Shown piece by piece: positions 1 to 10,844 of a DNA stretch of 64,000 nt. Source of the DNA: Dehalococcoidia bacterium (lineage in GTDB: Bacteria > Chloroflexota > Dehalococcoidia > Lucifugimonadales > Lucifugimonadaceae); contig PBVQ01000001.1 of NCBI GenBank assembly GCA_002728715.1, forward strand, positions 12,191-76,190, written 5' to 3'. The notes beneath the pieces were generated by a model. The model saw nothing but the letters and a program-made list of their open reading frames with translations, did not search any database and had not been told where the DNA came from. Made by a program: the position numbers and the translations under genes. Positions within the stretch are counted from its first letter, which is position 1; the number at the start of each line of letters is the position of its first letter.

Positions 1-555
1 GGTGGATTAGGTATTAATGCAACTGCAATTGCTAATGAATTAGGTGCATCAAAAATAATAGTTATAGACGGCCAAAAACCTAGGTTAGACCTAGCCGTTC
101 AGTGCGGAGCAACTGACATTATTGATATGAACGAATATGATACACCACAGTCAAGAATAGATAGAGTAATGGAACTTACAAATGGTATTGGTGCTGATAA
201 AGTAGTGGAAGTAGTAGGTTTCCCTCAGGTAGTTGAAGAAGGCGTTGATATGGTAAGAATGAGAGGTAAATACCTAGAAATAGGAAATATTATGCCTGGA
301 TCAAAAGCATCTTTAGATATGGCTAAATTTATTACTAACCAGATAAGGTTCTACGGAATACAACACTACGATCCTTGGATAATTCCTAATTCTATTGATT
401 TCTTACTTAGAACAAAAGATAAATATCCTTTGATGGATGTAATATCTCATGAGTTTTCTCTTAAAGATATTGATAAAGCTTTCAAAACAGCTGAATGGCT
501 TGGCACGCAAGATGGTAGCAAAGTAACAAGAGCAATCGTCACACCTAATGCATAA
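1..555 (+). CDS. Zn-dependent alcohol dehydrogenase / medium-chain dehydrogenase, C-terminal part (5' truncated by window)
   Basis: Frame 1 is open from base 1 (GGLGINATAIANELGASKIIVIDGQ, Rossmann GxGxxA type) and continues into the listed ORF 127..555 (IGADKVVEVVGFPQVVEEGVDMVRMRGKYLEIG). Confidence 0.85.
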   Translation, partial: GGLGINATAIANELGASKIIVIDGQKPRLDLAVQCGATDIIDMNEYDTPQSRIDRVMELTNGIGADKVVEVVGFPQVVEEGVDMVRMRGKYLEIGNIMPGSKASLDMAKFITNQIRFYGIQHYDPWIIPNSIDFLLRTKDKYPLMDVISHEFSLKDIDKAFKTAEWLGTQDGSKVTRAIVTPNA

Positions 556-1609
556 AAATAAAGTCACGAAAAAAATAAGATTAGGTATTGTGGGGGCAGG
601 TAGATTTGCTGATACTCACATGCAACATTTTTCTAGGATTCAGGATGTTGAAATAGTTGCTGCATCTCGAACAAATGAAAAGAGACTATCTGAGTTTCAA
701 AAAAAATGGAAAATAAATAGTATTTACACCGATTATGAAGAAATGATGACAAAATCTAATATAGATGGTGTAGTAATTATTACTCCGACTAATTCTCATA
801 AAGACATAACACTTTCCGCAATTGATAAGGGACTCCATGTTTTGTGTGAAAAACCATTAGCATTAAGTGCTAAAGATTGTAAAATCATGTTAGATTCAGC
901 AGAAAAAAAAGGAGTAATTCATTCAACTAATTTTAATCAAAGAGGAAATACATCACTTGGTAAGATTATGCGATATATAGATAAAGATTTCGTTGGAAGA
1001 ATATTTCATGCAAATATATGGTGGGGAATGTCTCATCAGTATGATGCAAGACCAGATACATTAGCTTGGAGGTTTAAGTCTGAATATGGAGGAGGTTCAG
1101 TCTACGAGCTTATTCATGTTTTTGATATGCTTAGGTTCATAAATGGAGAAATTTCAAGAATAGTATCAACTCTAGATACAACAACTAAAAAAAGACCAAC
1201 GGCAGACTACCCTGAAGGAATAAACGTAGATGTTCCTGATGCATCAGGTTTTTTATGCGAATGGGTAAATGGTGGCTTTGCAGTGGTTCATACTTCATTC
1301 GCATCTCGAGGGACAGATCCGGACGGAAGCACCTCAGCTAGGATTGAGATTTCAGGTGAAAAAGGTAAAATTGCTACCAATGGGAAATATCTAATTGAAG
1401 GTATTACAGGTAATAATGGACCAATCCATCAATTGGATCCAGGCCCTGAATATGCTCAACCTTATTCTCTATTTGTCGAAGCTATAAAAAGAAATGACCA
1501 AAAAATTATTGATACATCATTTTATGATGGCTTAAAAGCAGCAGAAATTGTTGATGCTGCCTACGAATCATTCAATAAATCGAAATGGATTGAAATTTCT
1601 CATACATAA
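548..1609 (+). CDS. Gfo/Idh/MocA family oxidoreductase
   Basis: N-terminal GIVGAGRFADTHM Rossmann motif and the EKPLAL motif (LCEKPLALSAKD). Confidence 0.9.
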   Translation: MHKNKVTKKIRLGIVGAGRFADTHMQHFSRIQDVEIVAASRTNEKRLSEFQKKWKINSIYTDYEEMMTKSNIDGVVIITPTNSHKDITLSAIDKGLHVLCEKPLALSAKDCKIMLDSAEKKGVIHSTNFNQRGNTSLGKIMRYIDKDFVGRIFHANIWWGMSHQYDARPDTLAWRFKSEYGGGSVYELIHVFDMLRFINGEISRIVSTLDTTTKKRPTADYPEGINVDVPDASGFLCEWVNGGFAVVHTSFASRGTDPDGSTSARIEISGEKGKIATNGKYLIEGITGNNGPIHQLDPGPEYAQPYSLFVEAIKRNDQKIIDTSFYDGLKAAEIVDAAYESFNKSKWIEISHT

Positions 1610-1685
1610 GTTATAACTCGTTGAAAACTATTTTATAAATTACTATAATTGTCAACAAATAATTTATTTTTTTGGGTATCATTAT

Positions 1686-2834
1686 ATGAAATTAAAACAC
1701 TGCCACAACTTTCACGATTTTAGAAAATTAGCAAAAAAAAAGATACCATCTCCAGTTTTTCACTATATTGATGGAGCTGCGGATGATGAAATGACTCATA
1801 GAAGAAACACCAAGGCGTTTGATGATGTTGATTTAGTTCCGAATGTCCTAAGAGATGTTTCAAAAATTGACTTATCTACTACTGTTTTTGGTAAAAAATT
1901 AGATTTACCTTTTTACTGCTCCCCTACTGCATTACAAAGACTCTTTCATTATGATGGGGAAAAAGCCGTAGGAAGAGCTGCAGCAAAATTTAATACAATG
2001 TTTAGTGTTTCAACTCTTTCTACTACAAGCATGGAAGTATTAGCACCAATTGATGCTCCAAAACTCTTTCAATATTATTATCACAAAGACAAAGGTCTCA
2101 ATGATGCTATGGTAGAAAAAGCAAAAGAGGCTAATTTTGATGTTCTTGCACTAACTGTAGATACAATAACATCAGGTAATCGTGAAAGAGATTTTAGAAC
2201 AGGTTTTACTTCACCTCCGAGAATAACTCTTTCAAGTGCATTTAGTTATGTTACAAAACCTATGTGGGGAATAAATTATCTAACTAAAGGAAAATTCGAA
2301 TTGCCATTACTAAAAGATCATGTATCTGAACTTAGTAATGTAGCCACATCTATAGGAGATTATTTCGGTAAGATGTTAGATCAATCTATGAACTGGAAAG
2401 ATGCAGAGGAACTAAAGTCAAAATGGGGAGGACAGTTCGCATTAAAAGGGGTTATGAGTGTTGAAGATGCAAAAAAAGCTGTAGATATTGGTTGTAATGG
2501 AATTATAGTATCAAATCACGGGGGAAGACAATTAGATGGCTCACGTTCACCATTTGATCATATTGCTGAAATTGTAGATGCTGTAGGAGATAAAATAGAT
2601 GTAATTATGGAGGGAGGGATTCAGAGGGGAACACATATATTAAAAGCTCTTTCCATCGGAGCTAAAGCATGTGCCGGTGGGAGAATGTATCTTTATGCAC
2701 TTGCTGCAGCTGGTCAATATGGTGTGGAAAAAGCATTGGGAATATATAGAGATGAACTAGAAAGGGACATGAAGTTAATGGGATGTACAAAAATTAGTGA
2801 CTTATCACGAAAAAATTTACGCTTTAGAAATTAA
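1686..2834 (+). CDS. FMN-dependent alpha-hydroxy acid dehydrogenase (L-lactate dehydrogenase / glycolate oxidase family)
   Basis: Family motifs YIDGAADDE, LFQYYYHKD and SNHGGRQLDGS, followed by the C-terminal IMEGGIQRGTHILKALSIGA. Confidence 0.9.
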   Translation: MKLKHCHNFHDFRKLAKKKIPSPVFHYIDGAADDEMTHRRNTKAFDDVDLVPNVLRDVSKIDLSTTVFGKKLDLPFYCSPTALQRLFHYDGEKAVGRAAAKFNTMFSVSTLSTTSMEVLAPIDAPKLFQYYYHKDKGLNDAMVEKAKEANFDVLALTVDTITSGNRERDFRTGFTSPPRITLSSAFSYVTKPMWGINYLTKGKFELPLLKDHVSELSNVATSIGDYFGKMLDQSMNWKDAEELKSKWGGQFALKGVMSVEDAKKAVDIGCNGIIVSNHGGRQLDGSRSPFDHIAEIVDAVGDKIDVIMEGGIQRGTHILKALSIGAKACAGGRMYLYALAAAGQYGVEKALGIYRDELERDMKLMGCTKISDLSRKNLRFRN

Positions 2835-2840
2835 TTTATA

Positions 2841-4049
2841 TTATTCATAGAATTTTTTTATCCCATTTTTGGAGTATTCATCACTAGCAGCATTCACAGC
2901 ATTTCCCTCAGAAATTTCAATCCCAAATTGAGGTATTATATTTTCCAAGGCTTGTAAAATATATAAGACGTTTGGAGGATAACAAGATTCACCCATCAAG
3001 CCAATTCTAATTACTTTCCCTGCAAAATCCCCTAATCCTCTACCAACTTCAATAGAATATTGTTCTAATATTTTTGATCTTAATTTAACGTCATCAATAT
3101 CTTTTGGTAAATTAATAACGGTAAGTTGGTCTAATCTATCACTCTTACTTATTGGTAAATCTAAATTTAATGCCTTCAGGCCTGCCCTAAGTGCAGAAGC
3201 ATTTACTTTATGCCTTTCCCATCTTTCAAACAATCCCTCATTTAATGTTAGTGCAGCAGCTTCTCTTAGACCATATATCATACTTACAGGAGCTGTATGA
3301 TGGGCTATATGATTTTCAGACCAATAATCCCAAATTAGTGAAAGATCAAGATACCATGATGATGGCAATGTCTTTCTATTTCTTATATATTCTAGAGCTT
3401 TAGTTGACATTGCAACAGGAGATATACCTGGAGGAGCAGCTAAACATTTTTGTGATCCAGAATAGGCATAATCAATTTCCCATTCGTCAAACTGCAACTC
3501 ACTTCCAGCCAATGATGTAACAACATCAGTCATAAACAATGATCCAAAATCATGGGAAATTTTCGCCATTTCTTTAATTGGATTTATGGTTCCAGTGGAC
3601 GTTTCTGCATGAATACCTAAAACCAATTTAGTATCAGTATGACTTTTTAAGGTATCTAATAAAACTTGCGGATCAAATGATTTACCCCATTCTGTTCTAA
3701 TTGGAATTACATTCAAACCTAATCTTTTAGCCATAATAATTTGACGTTCACAAAAGTAACCGTATGAACAAATTATGACTTTATCTCCTGGTTCGGCTAA
3801 ACTAACAAGACCAGCCTCCATCCCAGCAGAACCTGAACCAGCAACAGCAAAAGACATTTGATTTGTTAAGAAAATCTCATTGAGCATTCCTGATACTTTC
3901 TCTAATAAATCAAAAAATGCTGGATCTAGATAACCTACAATAGGCAATGACATAGCTCTAAGGACTCTCGGGTTCGCAGAACTTGGCCCTGGACCCAAAA
4001 TGACTCTCCTTGGCATATCTAATGGTTCATATATATTTTTTTTACTCAA
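2841..4049 (-). CDS. Class V PLP-dependent aminotransferase (alanine/serine-glyoxylate aminotransferase family)
   Basis: GPGPSSANPRVLRAM start; SGSQKCLAAPPG PLP-lysine motif; GLMGESCYPPNV near the C-terminus. Confidence 0.88.
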   Translation of the reverse strand: MSKKNIYEPLDMPRRVILGPGPSSANPRVLRAMSLPIVGYLDPAFFDLLEKVSGMLNEIFLTNQMSFAVAGSGSAGMEAGLVSLAEPGDKVIICSYGYFCERQIIMAKRLGLNVIPIRTEWGKSFDPQVLLDTLKSHTDTKLVLGIHAETSTGTINPIKEMAKISHDFGSLFMTDVVTSLAGSELQFDEWEIDYAYSGSQKCLAAPPGISPVAMSTKALEYIRNRKTLPSSWYLDLSLIWDYWSENHIAHHTAPVSMIYGLREAAALTLNEGLFERWERHKVNASALRAGLKALNLDLPISKSDRLDQLTVINLPKDIDDVKLRSKILEQYSIEVGRGLGDFAGKVIRIGLMGESCYPPNVLYILQALENIIPQFGIEISEGNAVNAASDEYSKNGIKKFYE

Positions 4050-4159
4050 AAAGACCTTTTCCTAATTTGACGTATTTATTAAGAATACTTAGAATTGATT
4101 CTAATATCATCGATTATTCATATCGTATTTAATAATTTTTTTATTTTTAGGAGAAAACA

Positions 4160-4924
4160 TTGACTATAAAGGGAAATAACGGAAAAGTTGCAGTTATCAC
4201 TGGTGCTGGTACTGGAATAGGTAAAAGTGCTGTATTGCATCTTATTCAAGATGGATACCAAGTTGTTTTGGCTGGTAGAAGAGATCAACCCCTTATTGAC
4301 ACTGCCAAAGAATCAGGTGCTGGCGATGATAGATTTTTAATCCAAACAACGGATGTAAGCAAAGAGGAAGATGTAAAAAAATTATTCAATGTTACTATGA
4401 AAAAATTTCAGAGAGTTGATGTTTTGTTTAATAATGCAGGTATTGGTGTAAAATCTACTACAGAAGATCTTAGCCTTAGCGACTGGCAAAGAGTACTAGA
4501 TATTAACTTAACTGGTAGTTTTTTGTGCGCTAAAGAAGCAATCCAAATAATGAAAAATCAAAATCCAATGGGCGGAAGAATTATAAACAATGGTTCGATA
4601 TCAGCGTATGTACCAAGACCTGATTCTGTAGCATATACATCAACAAAACACGCAATTTCTGGACTAACTAAACAAATTTCCTTAGATGGAAGAAAATACA
4701 ATATTGCTTGTAGCCAAATTGATGTTGGTAATGCAGCAACTCCAATGACAGCTACATCTGATTCTGGACAACCCCAAGCAAATGGTGATGTAGTTCCAGA
4801 ACCAAGATTCAATGTATCTCACGTTGGTGAAAGTGTTTTACAAATATCGAATCTACCATTAGACACAAATATTCAATTTATGACTATAATGGCTACAAAA
4901 ATGCCATATGTTGGTAGAGGTTAG
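4160..4924 (+). CDS. SDR family oxidoreductase
   Basis: TGAGTGIG and NNAG motifs; YTSTK active site. TTG start preceded by AGGAG. Confidence 0.88.
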   Translation: MTIKGNNGKVAVITGAGTGIGKSAVLHLIQDGYQVVLAGRRDQPLIDTAKESGAGDDRFLIQTTDVSKEEDVKKLFNVTMKKFQRVDVLFNNAGIGVKSTTEDLSLSDWQRVLDINLTGSFLCAKEAIQIMKNQNPMGGRIINNGSISAYVPRPDSVAYTSTKHAISGLTKQISLDGRKYNIACSQIDVGNAATPMTATSDSGQPQANGDVVPEPRFNVSHVGESVLQISNLPLDTNIQFMTIMATKMPYVGRG

Positions 4925-4951
4925 CTTTCTAAATTAAATAAGGAGATAAAA

Positions 4952-5746
4952 ATGGACTTAGGATTAAAAAACAAAATAGGCATAATTACTGGAGGAAGTG
5001 ACGGAATAGGAAAAGCAGCAGCAATTTCTCTTTCTAATGAAGGAGCTAAAGTGGCCATTATTGGCAGGAATAAAAAAAAATTAAACGATGCAGTTAATGA
5101 AATTATTTCTATTACATCAGGAGAAGTTATTGGTATATCAGCAGATGTATCAAATGAAAATAATGTTAAAGAAATGGTTAATAGTGTGGTGAATAAATGG
5201 GGTGGAATCGATATTTTGATAAATAATGCTGGAACATCTTCTGCCACATCATTAGAAAATATTACTGACGACCAGATTAAAATCGATTTTGGTATCAAAG
5301 TATATGGAGCAATATATTGTGCCAGAAACTCACTGGAATACTTAAAAAAATCAGGTTCAGGAGTAATTATAAATACAACTACTCCAGGAGGCAAAGCGTC
5401 AGGTCCATCCGGTCAGCCGACATCCCTGTCTCGTGCTGCTGGAATATCCTTAACAAAATCTTGGGCTGGAGAATTAGCAAAATATAATATAAGAGTTAAT
5501 ACAATTTGTGTAGGATTACTAAAATCTGGGCAACATAGAACTAGATGGGAAAAAGCAAACAGAGAAAACCCCGAATATACAATAGAAAATCATTGGGAAA
5601 AATTAGGTCAAAACGTACCTTTAGGTAACAGGGTAGGTGAAGCACACGAAGCTGGAGATGTAATTTGTTTTCTTGCGTCAAATAAAGCAAGTTACGTTAC
5701 AGGGACAGCGATAAATGTAGATGGTGGCACCTCACCTGTTATTTGA
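4952..5746 (+). CDS. SDR family protein with atypical active site
   Basis: TGGSDGIGKA and NNAG motifs, C-terminal GTAINVDGG. The YxxxK position reads TSLSR. Confidence 0.85.
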   Translation: MDLGLKNKIGIITGGSDGIGKAAAISLSNEGAKVAIIGRNKKKLNDAVNEIISITSGEVIGISADVSNENNVKEMVNSVVNKWGGIDILINNAGTSSATSLENITDDQIKIDFGIKVYGAIYCARNSLEYLKKSGSGVIINTTTPGGKASGPSGQPTSLSRAAGISLTKSWAGELAKYNIRVNTICVGLLKSGQHRTRWEKANRENPEYTIENHWEKLGQNVPLGNRVGEAHEAGDVICFLASNKASYVTGTAINVDGGTSPVI

Positions 5747-5751
5747 TCTCA

Positions 5752-6930
5752 CTAAGATAAATAATCAAGCGCACTTCTTACAAATATCTCAGTTCCTATC
5801 GGGAGACAATTTTCGTCATAGTCAAATTTAGAGTTATGATGAGATTCGATACCCCTTGATTCGGCATCTTTAAACCCTGCACCTAAAATAAAATATGTAC
5901 CTGGAACACGATTCAAAAATTCTGCCATATCATCTCCAACACTTATTGGTTCAATACTAGTTGCATTTTCTTCACCAACAATTAAACTAGATACTCTTGC
6001 TACAGAGTTAGCAACTCTAGGATTATTTATAACGGGAGGAGCCCCATGTATTCTTTCAAAATTTATAATTGCTCTAGTAGCATCAGCGACATTTTTTGAT
6101 ATCCTTTTTAAGGAATCCATTATGTTTTTTTGCACATCATTCCTATATGACCTAATTGTTCCCTCAACAATAACAGAATCTGCTATTACGTTGGGAGCAC
6201 TACCACCATGCACTTGACCAAAAGTTAAAACTGACATCTCATTAGGAGCAATTTCTCGACTAACAATAGTTTGAGACATATTAATTATTTGAGACAAAGT
6301 AATTATTGGATCTACTGCAATATGAGGCATTGCGCCATGACCACCTTTACCTTGTACGGTTATTCTAAACTGGTCAGCTCCAGCAAAAACAGTTGAATCA
6401 TTGATTCCAACCTTACCGCATGGAACCTGATTCCATAAATGAGTACCAATGACTCTGTCAGCTGGATATTTTTCAAACAATCCATCTTTAATCATAGCTA
6501 AAGCACCCTGAACAATTTCTTCTGCTGGTTGGAAAACAAAAACAATATTTCCATGTAAATTTGATTTTAATTTACTTAGTATTTCAGCTGCACCTAATGC
6601 CATTGTTATATGACCATCATGGCCACAAGCATGCATATTCCCATTATTTGAACTGAAATCTAGATCAGTATTTTCATCAATAGGAAGACCGTCAATGTCT
6701 GCACGAATCATTAATGTTGGACCATCGTACTTTCCTACTAATTTTCCTACCACGCCTGTCTTACCGATCCCATACTCAACTTCTAAACCGAATTTTTCCA
6801 ATCTACTCATTATCTCCTTGGATGTCTTAAATTCCTTAAAACCTAGTTCTGGAATATTATGAAAAAACCTTCTTGTTTCTTTTAGTTTAGTTATTTTACT
6901 ATTTATGATTTCTGATATTTCATCTTTCAT
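5752..6930 (-). CDS. M20 family amidohydrolase / peptidase
   Basis: HNIPELGFKE, HACGHDGH, GHGAMPH and SVGDDMAEF motifs. The listed ORF to 7056 overlaps the aldolase; MKDEISEI at 6930 starts directly after the aldolase stop. Confidence 0.9.
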   Translation of the reverse strand: MKDEISEIINSKITKLKETRRFFHNIPELGFKEFKTSKEIMSRLEKFGLEVEYGIGKTGVVGKLVGKYDGPTLMIRADIDGLPIDENTDLDFSSNNGNMHACGHDGHITMALGAAEILSKLKSNLHGNIVFVFQPAEEIVQGALAMIKDGLFEKYPADRVIGTHLWNQVPCGKVGINDSTVFAGADQFRITVQGKGGHGAMPHIAVDPIITLSQIINMSQTIVSREIAPNEMSVLTFGQVHGGSAPNVIADSVIVEGTIRSYRNDVQKNIMDSLKRISKNVADATRAIINFERIHGAPPVINNPRVANSVARVSSLIVGEENATSIEPISVGDDMAEFLNRVPGTYFILGAGFKDAESRGIESHHNSKFDYDENCLPIGTEIFVRSALDYLS

Positions 6931-6931
6931 T

Positions 6932-7924
6932 CTAAAGCCCCTGTCTTGCCATACTAGCCTGCTTACATCTTTCGATAAAAATTTTTTGAGCTGGTATAAT
7001 ATTTTCTTTATTTCCTCGCCATTCATGCATTGCAGCTGATTGTAAACCTCTTCCATATGAAAAAGTTATTTCCCATGGAGTTTCTTTTTCTTTAGCGTAT
7101 TGATTTATATTTCTTAGGATACTAATAGAATCATCATCACTCATACCTCCAGATAAATATGCGATACCAGGAACTTGGAATGGTACATTACTTAATAAAA
7201 ATTCTACATTTATTTCTGCAATTTTTTCAGCCGACAATATATCGGAATTTTTATCCCCTTGAATTATCATGCTCGGCTTAAGAATAATACTTTCTAAATC
7301 AACATTTTGCTCTATCAATTCTGTGAAAACTTTTTTAAAAACTTTTTCATTCACTTCTTTTGACTTATATATTGAATGTTTACCTTCAATATAAACTTCA
7401 GGCTCAACGATTGGAACAATACCTTGTTCTTGACATATTGCAGCATAACGAGCTAAGGCATGGGCATTTACTGATATACAATAATCAGAGGGTAATTCGT
7501 GTGTGATTACAATCAGAGCCCGCCATTTAGCAAAAGATAATCCCATATCTTTGTAAATAATTAATCTTTCTGATAATCCATCTAGACCTTCGGTTATATT
7601 TTCTTGATTAGATCCTGCAAGTTTATGAAGAGACTTGTCAACTTTTATTCCTGATAAAATATTTTTTGAGGATAAAAGATTAATGAAAGATTGATTGTTA
7701 TCACTGTTTTGATGGGTAGTTTCATCGTAAAAAATTACTCCGCTTATAAATTCTTCTATCCCTTGAGAAGTTAGAAGAAGATTTCTCCAAGAACGCCTAT
7801 TTTCTTCATTTAAGTTTATTGATAATTCCTTAAATCTTTTAGAAATAGTTGTGTTGCTTTCGTCAGCCGCTAAAATACCTCTTTGCTTACTAACAAGTTT
7901 TTTTGCAATTTTTTTCATACTCAT
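6932..7924 (-). CDS. Class I fructose-bisphosphate aldolase
   Basis: GILAADESNTTISKRF, FYDETTHQ, IVPIVEPEV, LKPSM and FSYGRGLQ motifs of class I FBA. Confidence 0.92.
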   Translation of the reverse strand: MSMKKIAKKLVSKQRGILAADESNTTISKRFKELSINLNEENRRSWRNLLLTSQGIEEFISGVIFYDETTHQNSDNNQSFINLLSSKNILSGIKVDKSLHKLAGSNQENITEGLDGLSERLIIYKDMGLSFAKWRALIVITHELPSDYCISVNAHALARYAAICQEQGIVPIVEPEVYIEGKHSIYKSKEVNEKVFKKVFTELIEQNVDLESIILKPSMIIQGDKNSDILSAEKIAEINVEFLLSNVPFQVPGIAYLSGGMSDDDSISILRNINQYAKEKETPWEITFSYGRGLQSAAMHEWRGNKENIIPAQKIFIERCKQASMARQGL

Positions 7925-9138
7925 TAGTTAACTACTCGATATTTCTTAAATAAATCTGCTAAAAGTTTAATCCCTTCTCTATTTTTCTCGGGAGATTCAA
8001 AAGCAAAGCACAATCTAGCATAATTATGCCCTATTCTACCACTCGCATCAGCCTCAAAATTTGTACCAGCTATATATCCGACTCCATCACTAAATACTTT
8101 ATCTCTAACTGAACTTATATCGCAACCTTCAGGCATCTTTAACCATATATAACATCCACCTTCTGGATTAGACCATTCAGCTCCAAATTTAGAAAAATTA
8201 TCAACTAGTGACTTATTCATAGATTGATATTTTTCCTTGAGTAGTGGGTTAAAATTATTTTTATGAGATTCTTGATTATTTCTTAAGTAGCCATCTATTG
8301 CAAGCGCGGCAAATTGATTAGGTCCACTTCCAACTCTAAAATCTAAAGACCTCCTAATTAACTCATCAGGACCAGTAAAATAACCTAATCTTAATCCTGG
8401 GGCAAGAAGTTTAGAAAAAGATGCAACGTAAATCACTATACCAGAGTCATCAAGAGCTCTAAATGCTGGTTCTGGGACTGATTCGTATCGTAAATCAACA
8501 TAACAATCGTCTTCTAATATGGGTAAATTATATTTATGAGCAATCTTAAGGATTTCTTCCCTTCTTGATTTAGGGAGTGAAGAACCTGTTGGATTTTGAT
8601 GTTCTGGAATGGTGTATATATATTTTGGTTTTCTGCCCGAAGTGATCATATCTGAGATCTGCTTATCCAATAAATTAGGAATTATACCTTTATCATCAAT
8701 CTTAATTCCAACTACCTCAGCTCCAAATTTTCTGAATTGATTTAATGTACCCATATAAACAAATTCTTCAGCTAATACTATATCTCCGGGATTGGTTAAT
8801 GCCTGTATAACCAAGCCAATTGCTTCGCCAGAACCATTTGTCAAAACAATTTGATCTTTGTCTACTATAAAACCTCTTTCATCTCTCAATTTTTGACTGG
8901 TAAATTCTCTTAATTCCACTGAACCAAGTATGTGAGGATAATATGCCATCTCGTTACTTACCTTTTCACTATTTGTATCCATAGCTGTAGTAAGTGACTG
9001 TATTAGACCATCCATAGGTAAAGTTTCAGGAGCTGGATAAGCAACAGCAAAGTCATACTTAGCGTGAGAAACTATATTTATTGGGTTATCAGATGATTTT
9101 TTTGAAAAAATTGCATCATAATTAAATTTATTAGACAT
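7924..9138 (-). CDS. PLP-dependent aminotransferase, MocR/2-aminoadipate aminotransferase-like
   Basis: TNGSGEAIGLV, IPEHQNPTGSSLPKSRREE and SFSKLLAPGLRLGY motifs. Confidence 0.88.
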   Translation of the reverse strand: MSNKFNYDAIFSKKSSDNPINIVSHAKYDFAVAYPAPETLPMDGLIQSLTTAMDTNSEKVSNEMAYYPHILGSVELREFTSQKLRDERGFIVDKDQIVLTNGSGEAIGLVIQALTNPGDIVLAEEFVYMGTLNQFRKFGAEVVGIKIDDKGIIPNLLDKQISDMITSGRKPKYIYTIPEHQNPTGSSLPKSRREEILKIAHKYNLPILEDDCYVDLRYESVPEPAFRALDDSGIVIYVASFSKLLAPGLRLGYFTGPDELIRRSLDFRVGSGPNQFAALAIDGYLRNNQESHKNNFNPLLKEKYQSMNKSLVDNFSKFGAEWSNPEGGCYIWLKMPEGCDISSVRDKVFSDGVGYIAGTNFEADASGRIGHNYARLCFAFESPEKNREGIKLLADLFKKYRVVN

Positions 9139-9305
9139 ATATAACTAATCCTTTTTATATTTAGTATTAGGATAGCAAAAAATAAAATATACTCAATATA
9201 TATTAGTTATCTTCTTTCAATTATGTAAGAAAAAGGGGTTTTAGAATATTGTTATTTTGGAGTAAAATGTTAATATAAGAAAAAATTTAAGCAAGGAAAA
9301 ATTAC

Positions 9306-10844
9306 TTGGCAGACAAAAAAGTACGTAAAGACTCTATCGAAGAAAATTTCAACGATATTTCAGCTGCACTGGATGGTGAAGTTGAAAAAGTAGATTCATT
9401 CACTAGATTAGAATCAACAAATATAGAAGATGATGAAGTAACTACCGAGAGTGACGCTACAGCTATAACTAGCTCCGAACTAGATATGTGGGAAGCATCA
9501 AGGGCAACAGATGACGCATCTCTAGCTGCTCAAAATGTTATGAAGGAACTTCAAGAGTCTGAACTAACTGAAGATACAGTTAGAATGTATCTTAGAGAGA
9601 TAGGAAGAGTTGCATTACTAACTGCAGATGATGAAGTTGTACTAGCTAGAGCTGTTGAACTTGCAAAAAAACTAGAATCTATTGAAAATTTTCTCACTCA
9701 CGATAGCAATACCGAACAAATCGAAAATATTGAAATTTTAAAAACTATATTTATTGAAATTAATAATACCTACGAAACCGCAAACGCTATATGTAAGTAT
9801 TTAGGAATAAAACCACCAATTAATCTAGATATGGTTATTAAAGATGACAGAATAAGAAATGTTATAGATAACCAAAAAGATGAAGAACTGATCAATTATC
9901 TTTCAGATGCATTAGGTGTCAGCCCTGATGAAGCTCATCTTTTAGTTGTAAACTTTTCAGTTGCCACTAGATTATTATCTGCAGATACAGTAGAAATGTT
10001 AGAACTAAATCCAGAAATAAAAAAACTTAATGATGAGCTAGAAAAACCAGAGTTCATTGAAAATCTAAAACCAATTACTAGTGTTTTAAATGCTCATATA
10101 ATAAGAGTTAGAGAAGAAGGTGAAAAAGCACGCGAACACCTTGGTGAAGCAAATCTTAGATTGGTCGTAAGTGTTGCTAAGAAACATCTAAGTAGGGGCT
10201 TATCAATGCTAGATTTGATTCAAGAGGGTAATATTGGGTTGATGAGGGCCATTGAAAAATTTGACTTTAGAAAAGGATTTAAGTTTAGTACGTATGCAAC
10301 TTGGTGGATAAGGCAAGGTATAACTAGGGCTATAGCTGACCAAGCAAGAACAATTAGAATTCCCGTTCACGTAGTAGAAACTTTGAATAAAATCATGAGG
10401 GCTAGAAGAGAGTTAAGTCAGCAATTAAATAGAGAACCTTCTATTGAAGAACTTTCTGAAAAAGTTGAGCTCCCTATTGATAGAGTATCTGAAATTTTAC
10501 AAATGTCTCAAGATCCTGTTTCTCTTGAGACACCTATTGGTGAAGATGCAGAAAATGAACTTGGGGACATTATTCAAGACAATAATGCACCAGCTCCTGC
10601 AGATATAGCTGCACAATCATCTATGAGACAACAGGTAGATGAAGTATTAGGAAATTTGCAAGACAGAGAAAGAAAAGTACTAGAGCTAAGATTCGGCTTA
10701 TTTGATGGAAGACCAAGAACTTTGGAAGAAATAGGTGGAGAACTTAATCTAACTCGTGAGAGAATAAGACAGATTGAAAGAAAAGCTCTTGGAAGACTTA
10801 GACAGGATACAAATGTTGGCGAACTTAGAGAGTTGCTAGCTTAG
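9306..10844 (+). CDS. rpoD: RNA polymerase primary sigma factor (sigma-70 family)
   Basis: Region 2 (ANLRLVVSVAKKHLSRGLSMLDLIQEGNIGLMRAIEKFDFRKGFKFSTYATWWIRQ) and region 4 (RTLEEIGGELNLTRERIRQIERKALGRLR). TTG start. Confidence 0.95.
   Translation: MADKKVRKDSIEENFNDISAALDGEVEKVDSFTRLESTNIEDDEVTTESDATAITSSELDMWEASRATDDASLAAQNVMKELQESELTEDTVRMYLREIGRVALLTADDEVVLARAVELAKKLESIENFLTHDSNTEQIENIEILKTIFIEINNTYETANAICKYLGIKPPINLDMVIKDDRIRNVIDNQKDEELINYLSDALGVSPDEAHLLVVNFSVATRLLSADTVEMLELNPEIKKLNDELEKPEFIENLKPITSVLNAHIIRVREEGEKAREHLGEANLRLVVSVAKKHLSRGLSMLDLIQEGNIGLMRAIEKFDFRKGFKFSTYATWWIRQGITRAIADQARTIRIPVHVVETLNKIMRARRELSQQLNREPSIEELSEKVELPIDRVSEILQMSQDPVSLETPIGEDAENELGDIIQDNNAPAPADIAAQSSMRQQVDEVLGNLQDRERKVLELRFGLFDGRPRTLEEIGGELNLTRERIRQIERKALGRLRQDTNVGELRELLA

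Noticed and set aside
4921-5394. 157-aa minus-strand ORF
   Set aside because: Fully antisense to the SDR at 4952..5746; low-complexity hydrophobic shadow ORF.
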